Positions 58,169 through 62,248 of a DNA stretch of 62,248 nucleotides are shown one piece after another. Source of the stretch: Pseudonocardia kujensis. Its GTDB lineage: Bacteria; Actinomycetota; Actinomycetes; Mycobacteriales; Pseudonocardiaceae. Position 1 is the first letter of the stretch, and each line of letters starts with the position of its first letter. Both the position numbers and the translations under genes were made by a program. Location of the stretch: the NCBI RefSeq assembly GCF_021283305.1, contig NZ_JAJSOK010000043.1, positions 1 through 62,248 of the forward strand, given 5' to 3'. Below the pieces are notes generated by a model that saw only the letters and a list, made by a program, of their open reading frames with translations, did not search any database and was not told where the DNA came from.

Positions 58169-58834
58169 GTGCCCGACGGGGCGAAGGGTGAGCTGTTGGC
58201 CCAGCTCGCGCGGGTCGGCAAGGCACTCGGCAACGGCACGCGCCTGGAGCTGCTGGACCTGCTGGCCCAGGGCCCGCGCAGCGTCGCCGAGCTCGCCGCG
58301 GCGGCCCACCTGGGCCTGTCGACGGCGTCGGCGCACCTGCAGGCGCTCAAGCACGCCGGGCTGGTGACCACCACGCGGTACGGCACGACGGTCGAGTACG
58401 CGCTGGCGGGCGACGACGTCGCCGCGCTGTGGCATCGGGTGCGCGAGGTGGCCACGGCCCGCGTCGCGGACGTCGGGCGCGCCGCGCGGACCTACCTCGG
58501 GCCCGACGACACCGAGGAGATCGGCCGGGAGGAGCTGCTCCGCCGCGTGGCCGACGGGCGGGCCGTGGTCCTCGACGTGCGCCCGGGCCCGGAGTTCGCG
58601 GCCGGTCACATCCCGGGCGCGGTGTCGATCCCGATCGACGAGCTCGCGGGCCGGCTCGAGGAGATTCCCGCCGACCAGGAGGTCGTCGCCTACTGTCGCG
58701 GCGCCCTGTGCGTGTTCTCGCACGACGCCGTCCGCCTGCTCGCCGCGCACGGGCGGCGCGCGGTGCGGCTGACGGACGGCTTCCTGGAATGGCGCCTCGC
58801 CGGGCATCCCGTCGCCGGCGCGGCCCGGCCCTGA
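58169..58834 (+). CDS. ArsR-family regulator fused to a rhodanese domain
   Basis: 221 residues from GTG 58169, GGAGGAGG upstream. Winged helix (LARVGKALGNGTRLELLDLL, VAELAAAAHLGLSTASAHLQ, YGTTVEYALAGDDV) about 10-95, then rhodanese about 110-215 (VVLDVRPGPEFAAGHIPGAV, EVVAYCRGALCVFSHDAVRL). The wHTH part has no metal-binding cysteines; the only pair is C-x4-C inside the rhodanese active loop, where persulfidation or di-/tetrasulfide formation could act as the signal. Divergent from the MBL-rhodanese/MFS unit. Confidence 0.9.
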   Translation: MPDGAKGELLAQLARVGKALGNGTRLELLDLLAQGPRSVAELAAAAHLGLSTASAHLQALKHAGLVTTTRYGTTVEYALAGDDVAALWHRVREVATARVADVGRAARTYLGPDDTEEIGREELLRRVADGRAVVLDVRPGPEFAAGHIPGAVSIPIDELAGRLEEIPADQEVVAYCRGALCVFSHDAVRLLAAHGRRAVRLTDGFLEWRLAGHPVAGAARP

Positions 58835-58873
58835 GGGTCGGCGGCGCCTCGGCTGCACCGGGCCCGTCCCGCC

Positions 58874-58900
58874 GGAACCTTTCGCGGCGAATCGGTGTAG
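58874..58900 (+). promoter_or_regulatory. ECF-like promoter ahead of ctaD
   Basis: GGAACC (58874-58879) is followed after about 15 bases by GTGTAG, 61 bases before the ctaD ATG. GGAAC -35 elements are common for ECF sigma factors; the -10 is tentative. Confidence 0.3.
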
Positions 58901-58960
58901 GCCCGGGCTGAGGGGGAAGGTCGGTCGCGCCCGCCCACCCGTCCTCGCTCAGGGGTGTCC

Positions 58961-60715
58961 ATGACCACGACCGCACCTCGGCCGGCCGAGACCCGCCCCT
59001 ACCCCTCGCACCGGCCGGGGCTCGGGTCCCGGATGACGCACATGCTGCGGACGACGGACCCCAAGGACATCTCGGTCCTGTACATGGTCACGTCGTTCGC
59101 CTTCTTCATGGCCGGCGGGGCGATGGCGTTGCTGATCCGCGCGGAGCTGGCCCGGCCCGGGCAGCAGTTCCTGTCGAGCGAGCAGTACAACCAGCTGTTC
59201 ACCATGCACGGCACGATCATGCTGCTGCTCTACGCGACGCCGATCCTGTTCGGCTTCGCGAACTACATCGTCCCGCTGCAGATCGGCGCCCCGGACGTCG
59301 CCTTCCCGCGGCTGAACGCCTTCTCCTACTGGCTGTTCCTGTTCGGCGGGCTGATCGTGCTGTCCGGGTTCCTCACCCCGGGCGGTGCGGCGGACTTCGG
59401 CTGGTTCGCCTACACCCCGCTCTCCGACGCGGTGCGTTCGCCCGGCGCGGGACCGGACCTGTGGATCATGGGCCTTGCGGTCAGCGGCCTGGGCACGATC
59501 CTGGGTGGCGTCAACTTCATCACCACGATCGTCTGCCTGCGCGCGCCCGGCATGACGATGTTCCGGATGCCGATCTTCACCTGGAATATCTTCGTCACGT
59601 CACTGCTGATCCTGATCGCGTTCCCGGTGCTCACGGCCGCCCTGTTCGGCCTCGCGGCGGACCGCCACCTGGGTGCCCACGTGTTCGACCCGGCCAACGG
59701 CGGCGCCATTCTCTGGCAGCACCTGTTCTGGTTCTTCGGCCATCCCGAGGTCTACATCGTGGCGCTGCCGTTCTTCGGCATCGTCACGGAGATCATCCCG
59801 GTGTTCAGCCGCAAGCCGGTGTTCGGCTACCGCACCCTGGTCTTCGCCACCATCGCCATCGGCGTCCTCTCGGCGGCCGTGTGGGCACACCACATGTACG
59901 CGACCGGGGCGGTGCTGCTGGCCTTCTTCTCCTTCACGACGTTCCTCATCGCCATCCCGACGGGCATCAAGTTCGTCAACTGGATCGGCACCATGTGGAA
60001 GGGAAAACTGACCTTCGAGACGCCGATGCTGTTCGCCGTCGGCTTCCTCGCCACGTTCCTTTTCGGCGGGCTCACGGGTGTGCTGCTGGCCTCGCCGCCG
60101 ATCGACTTCCACGTGTCCGACACGTACTTCGTGGTGGCGCACTTCCACTACGTGCTGTTCGGGACGATCGTGTTCGCGACCTACGGCGGGATCTACTTCT
60201 GGTTCCCGAAGATGACCGGCCGGATGCTCGACGAGCGCATCGGCAAACTGCACTTCTGGCTCACCTTCATCGGCTTCCACACCACGTTCCTGGTGCAGCA
60301 CTGGCTGGGCAACGAGGGCATGCCGCGCCGCTACGTCGACTACCTGCCGACGGACGGGTTCACCACGCTGAACATGATCAGCTCGATCGGCGCGTTCGTG
60401 CTGGGCGCCTCCACGCTGCCGTTCATCTGGAACGTGTTCCGCAGCTACCGCTACGGCCGGGTCGTGACCGTCGACGACCCGTGGGGTCACGGCAACTCGC
60501 TGGAGTGGGCCACCAGTTGCCCGCCGCCGCGGCACAACTTCACCGAGCTGCCCCGCATCCGCTCCGAGCGCCCGGCGTTCGAGCTGCACTACCCGCACCT
60601 GGTGGAGCGGGCCCGGGCCGAGGCGCACGTCGGGGGCCACGCCGCGCCGTCGGAGCATGCGGCGCAACGGGTCAACCGCGAGGCCGAGCCCGACGACGAC
60701 CCGCGCTCGCACTGA
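58961..60715 (+). CDS. ctaD: Cytochrome c oxidase subunit I
   Basis: 584 residues from ATG 58961 with AGGGG at 7 bases. Catalytic subunit of aa3 oxidase: heme ligand in YNQLFTMHGTIMLLLYATPI, CuB/His-Tyr motif LFWFFGHPEVYIVALPFFGI, AAVWAHHMYATGAVLLAFFS, and HFHYVLFGTIVFATYGGIYF for hemes a/a3. Twelve helices. Isolated from other cox genes, as is common in actinomycetes. The Glu of the D-channel region is not obvious from inspection. Confidence 0.95.
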   Translation: MTTTAPRPAETRPYPSHRPGLGSRMTHMLRTTDPKDISVLYMVTSFAFFMAGGAMALLIRAELARPGQQFLSSEQYNQLFTMHGTIMLLLYATPILFGFANYIVPLQIGAPDVAFPRLNAFSYWLFLFGGLIVLSGFLTPGGAADFGWFAYTPLSDAVRSPGAGPDLWIMGLAVSGLGTILGGVNFITTIVCLRAPGMTMFRMPIFTWNIFVTSLLILIAFPVLTAALFGLAADRHLGAHVFDPANGGAILWQHLFWFFGHPEVYIVALPFFGIVTEIIPVFSRKPVFGYRTLVFATIAIGVLSAAVWAHHMYATGAVLLAFFSFTTFLIAIPTGIKFVNWIGTMWKGKLTFETPMLFAVGFLATFLFGGLTGVLLASPPIDFHVSDTYFVVAHFHYVLFGTIVFATYGGIYFWFPKMTGRMLDERIGKLHFWLTFIGFHTTFLVQHWLGNEGMPRRYVDYLPTDGFTTLNMISSIGAFVLGASTLPFIWNVFRSYRYGRVVTVDDPWGHGNSLEWATSCPPPRHNFTELPRIRSERPAFELHYPHLVERARAEAHVGGHAAPSEHAAQRVNREAEPDDDPRSH

Positions 60716-60731
60716 CCGCCCCGGAACACCG

Positions 60732-61031
60732 ATGAGCCTCGACGAGAACCGGGCGCGCCCCCTCAGCCCCGCGGAGCTGCAGATCCTCGCCGGCCTCGAG
60801 CGCGACCTCGACACCGGCCTCGACACCGGCGCCGACCCCGGCCCGCCCCGGGCGGGCACGGGTGCGCCGGCGGGGATCCGGCGCGCGGCGGTGGCCCTCG
60901 GCCTGCTGGTCGCCTGCGCCTTCGTCGGGGTCGCCGCCGAGTTCGGCGGCCCCGTCCTGCTCGCCGAGGTCGCGGGCGCGCTCGGCCTGCAGGCGGCCCT
61001 GCTGTGCTGGTTGGTGCACCGCCGGCACTGA
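60732..61031 (+). CDS. DUF3040-like short membrane protein
   Basis: 99 residues from ATG 60732. PLSPAELQILAGLERDLDTG at the start resembles the DUF3040 LSpeEqriLaelErqL pattern; a hydrophobic segment AAVALGLLVACAFVGVAAEF then a second VLLAEVAGALGLQAALLCWL give two helices. Lies 16 bases after ctaD, probably in the same transcript. Function unknown. Confidence 0.6.
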   Translation: MSLDENRARPLSPAELQILAGLERDLDTGLDTGADPGPPRAGTGAPAGIRRAAVALGLLVACAFVGVAAEFGGPVLLAEVAGALGLQAALLCWLVHRRH

Positions 61032-61077
61032 GGGCACCGGCACGGTGCACCGTCGAGCCGACCCGGCCTGTGATCGG

Positions 61078-62130
61078 ATGGCAGCCGTGCAACGACATGT
61101 CACGGAGTTCTGCGACCGGTTCGGCCTGCAGCTGCCGATCCTGGAGGCACCGATGGCGGGTGCCTGCCCGCCGGAGCTCGCGATCGCGGTGGCCGAGGCG
61201 GGCGGGATGGGTGCCGACGGCGTCGTCCTCGACCCGCCCGATCGCATCACGGCGTGGGTCGAGCGGTTCCGGGCCGGCTCGGCGGGGCCGTTCCAGCTCA
61301 ACATCTGGATCCCGGACCCGCCGATCGAGGCCCCCGCCCGCCTGCGCGCGGCCGAGGAGTACCTCGGGGGCTGGGGCACCCCGGGCGAGGCCGGGGCGGC
61401 CGCCCCGGTCTTCGCCGAGCAGTGCGAGGCGATGCTCGACGCCGCGCCCACCGTGATCTCCTCGATCATGGGGCTGTTCGACGCCGCCTACGTCGAGCGG
61501 ATGCACGCCCGCGGGATCGCCTGGTTCGCCTGTGCGACCACGCTGTCCGACGCGCTGGCGGCCCAGGAGGCGGGCGCCGACGCGATCGTCGCGCAGGGCA
61601 TGGAGGCGGGCGGGCACCGGGGCACGTTCGACCCGGCCGCCGCGGAGCACACCGACGTCGGGCTCTTCGCCCTGCTGCCGCACCTGGTCGACCGGATCCG
61701 GGTGCCCGTCATCGCCAGCGGCGGCATCGCCGACGGCCGGGGCGTGGCCGCGGCGCTGGCCCTCGGCGCCAGCGCCGTCCAGGTGGGCACGGCGCTGCTG
61801 CGGTCGCCGGAGGCCGGGATCGACGAGGGCTGGGCCGCAGCGCTGGCGGACCTGCCCCCGGAGCGGTCGGTCCCGACCCGGGCCTACTCCGGCCGGCTCG
61901 GCCGGGCCGTGCCGACGCCGTTCGTCACCGCGTGGACGCGGCCGGGGGCGCCCCCGCCCGCGCCGTACCCCGACCAGCGCCGGCTGGTCGGGCGGTGGCG
62001 GCGCGGGGCCGCCACCGGGGTGGACCCGGTCAACCAGTGGGCCGGGCAGGGTGCGGCGCTGGCGCGCCGGGCCCCCGCGGGCACGATCGTGCAGGACATG
62101 TGGGACACCGCCTGCGCGCTACTGGCCTAA
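61078..62130 (+). CDS. Nitronate monooxygenase / NAD(P)H-dependent flavin oxidoreductase
   Basis: 350 residues from ATG 61078 (or GTG 61087). FMN TIM barrel: LQLPILEAPMAGACPPELAI, QEAGADAIVAQGMEAGGHRG, RVPVIASGGIADGRGVAAAL, and ASAVQVGTALLRSPEAGIDE. Oxidises alkyl nitronates or acts as a general flavin oxidase. Ends VQDMWDTACALLA, preceded by a WAGQG element. Monocistronic. Confidence 0.88.
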   Translation: MAAVQRHVTEFCDRFGLQLPILEAPMAGACPPELAIAVAEAGGMGADGVVLDPPDRITAWVERFRAGSAGPFQLNIWIPDPPIEAPARLRAAEEYLGGWGTPGEAGAAAPVFAEQCEAMLDAAPTVISSIMGLFDAAYVERMHARGIAWFACATTLSDALAAQEAGADAIVAQGMEAGGHRGTFDPAAAEHTDVGLFALLPHLVDRIRVPVIASGGIADGRGVAAALALGASAVQVGTALLRSPEAGIDEGWAAALADLPPERSVPTRAYSGRLGRAVPTPFVTAWTRPGAPPPAPYPDQRRLVGRWRRGAATGVDPVNQWAGQGAALARRAPAGTIVQDMWDTACALLA

Positions 62131-62248
62131 TGGGTCCTGCCGGGCCTGGTTGTGCGAGGCTCGGCGCTGGTGGCGGCCAGCGGGTCAGCACTCTTCTGGC
62201 CTGGGCTTCGAGCCCTTGAGTCAGATCGTGCGCCCGCTGGTCGTGAGC
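62131..62248. other. Right-edge non-coding sequence
   Basis: 118 bases of somewhat lower GC after the flavin oxidoreductase. A 39-codon plus-strand frame is open to the edge (WVLPGLVVRGSALVAASGSA…) without start or family. Nothing can be called here. Confidence 0.3.

Noticed and set aside
62131..62248. Possible start of a tRNA or next gene at the right edge
   Set aside because: No cloverleaf can be drawn in 118 bases and the open frame lacks start and motif.

Overview
The window is a very GC-rich, gene-dense chromosomal segment. Third codon positions are almost always G or C, GTG starts are common and many genes overlap as ATGA or GTGA. Content points to a free-living high-GC actinomycete: DUF3618/holin-X pair, DUF4383, DUF2231, DUF3140, DUF6158, HxlR, Acg-type nitroreductase, ECF41 sigma factor, DUF222/HNH (13E12-type) gene and an IdeR/DmdR-like iron box. 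Pseudonocardiaceae or a close relative is my best guess; it is inference from gene content only. I see no tRNA, rRNA, CRISPR array, insertion sequence or phage.

Layout. 1-8.4 kb: small envelope and membrane proteins, a catalase-like protein, a DHA2-type MFS pump, a methyltransferase remnant and a secreted lipase. 8.5-18.8 kb: an orphan siderophore-binding lipoprotein under an iron box, SelO, a second MFS pump, a divergent cupin/HxlR pair, a VOC protein, YccF, a DUF3500 protein and a cupin. 19-21.4 kb: a GAF-GAF-SpoIIE phosphatase coupled to a STAS anti-anti-sigma factor. 21.5-27 kb: six overlapping genes for tryptophan breakdown through kynurenine and 3-hydroxyanthranilate to 2-aminomuconate (kynA, ACMSD, kynU, kmo, RidA-type deaminase, 3-HAO). 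27-33 kb: membrane proteins and a possible dormancy-type group (universal stress protein, 57-residue protein, Acg-like nitroreductase).

33-39 kb is a decayed stretch. It holds an SOS-boxed DUF222/HNH pseudogene, a truncated methyltransferase and a peptide ABC importer (SBP and two permeases) with no ATPase genes. 39-46 kb: a STAS protein with an altered phospho-site, a self-sufficient P450-reductase fusion coupled to a membrane protein and a 58-residue protein, and an acyl-CoA dehydrogenase. 46-50 kb: PaiB-like flavoprotein, SnoaL protein, an SDR pseudogene, a disulfide-type flavoprotein and a split VOC pair. 50-55 kb: sigma factor plus MEDS-GHKL protein, pcm, a LigD-type phosphoesterase, and an ECF41 sigma factor divergent from an AhpD-like target with a matching promoter. 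55-62 kb: MFS transporter and MBL-rhodanese protein divergent from an ArsR-rhodanese regulator, then ctaD, a DUF3040-like protein and a nitronate monooxygenase.

Most distinctive points: the compact kynurenine operon whose 3-HAO has lost the usual bacterial cysteine site; the sulfur-sensing module in which the regulator and the enzyme both carry rhodanese domains; the P450 fusion operon with a coupled micro-protein; and two VOC paralogues that carry the same tail domain fused in one and as a separate overlapping gene in the other.
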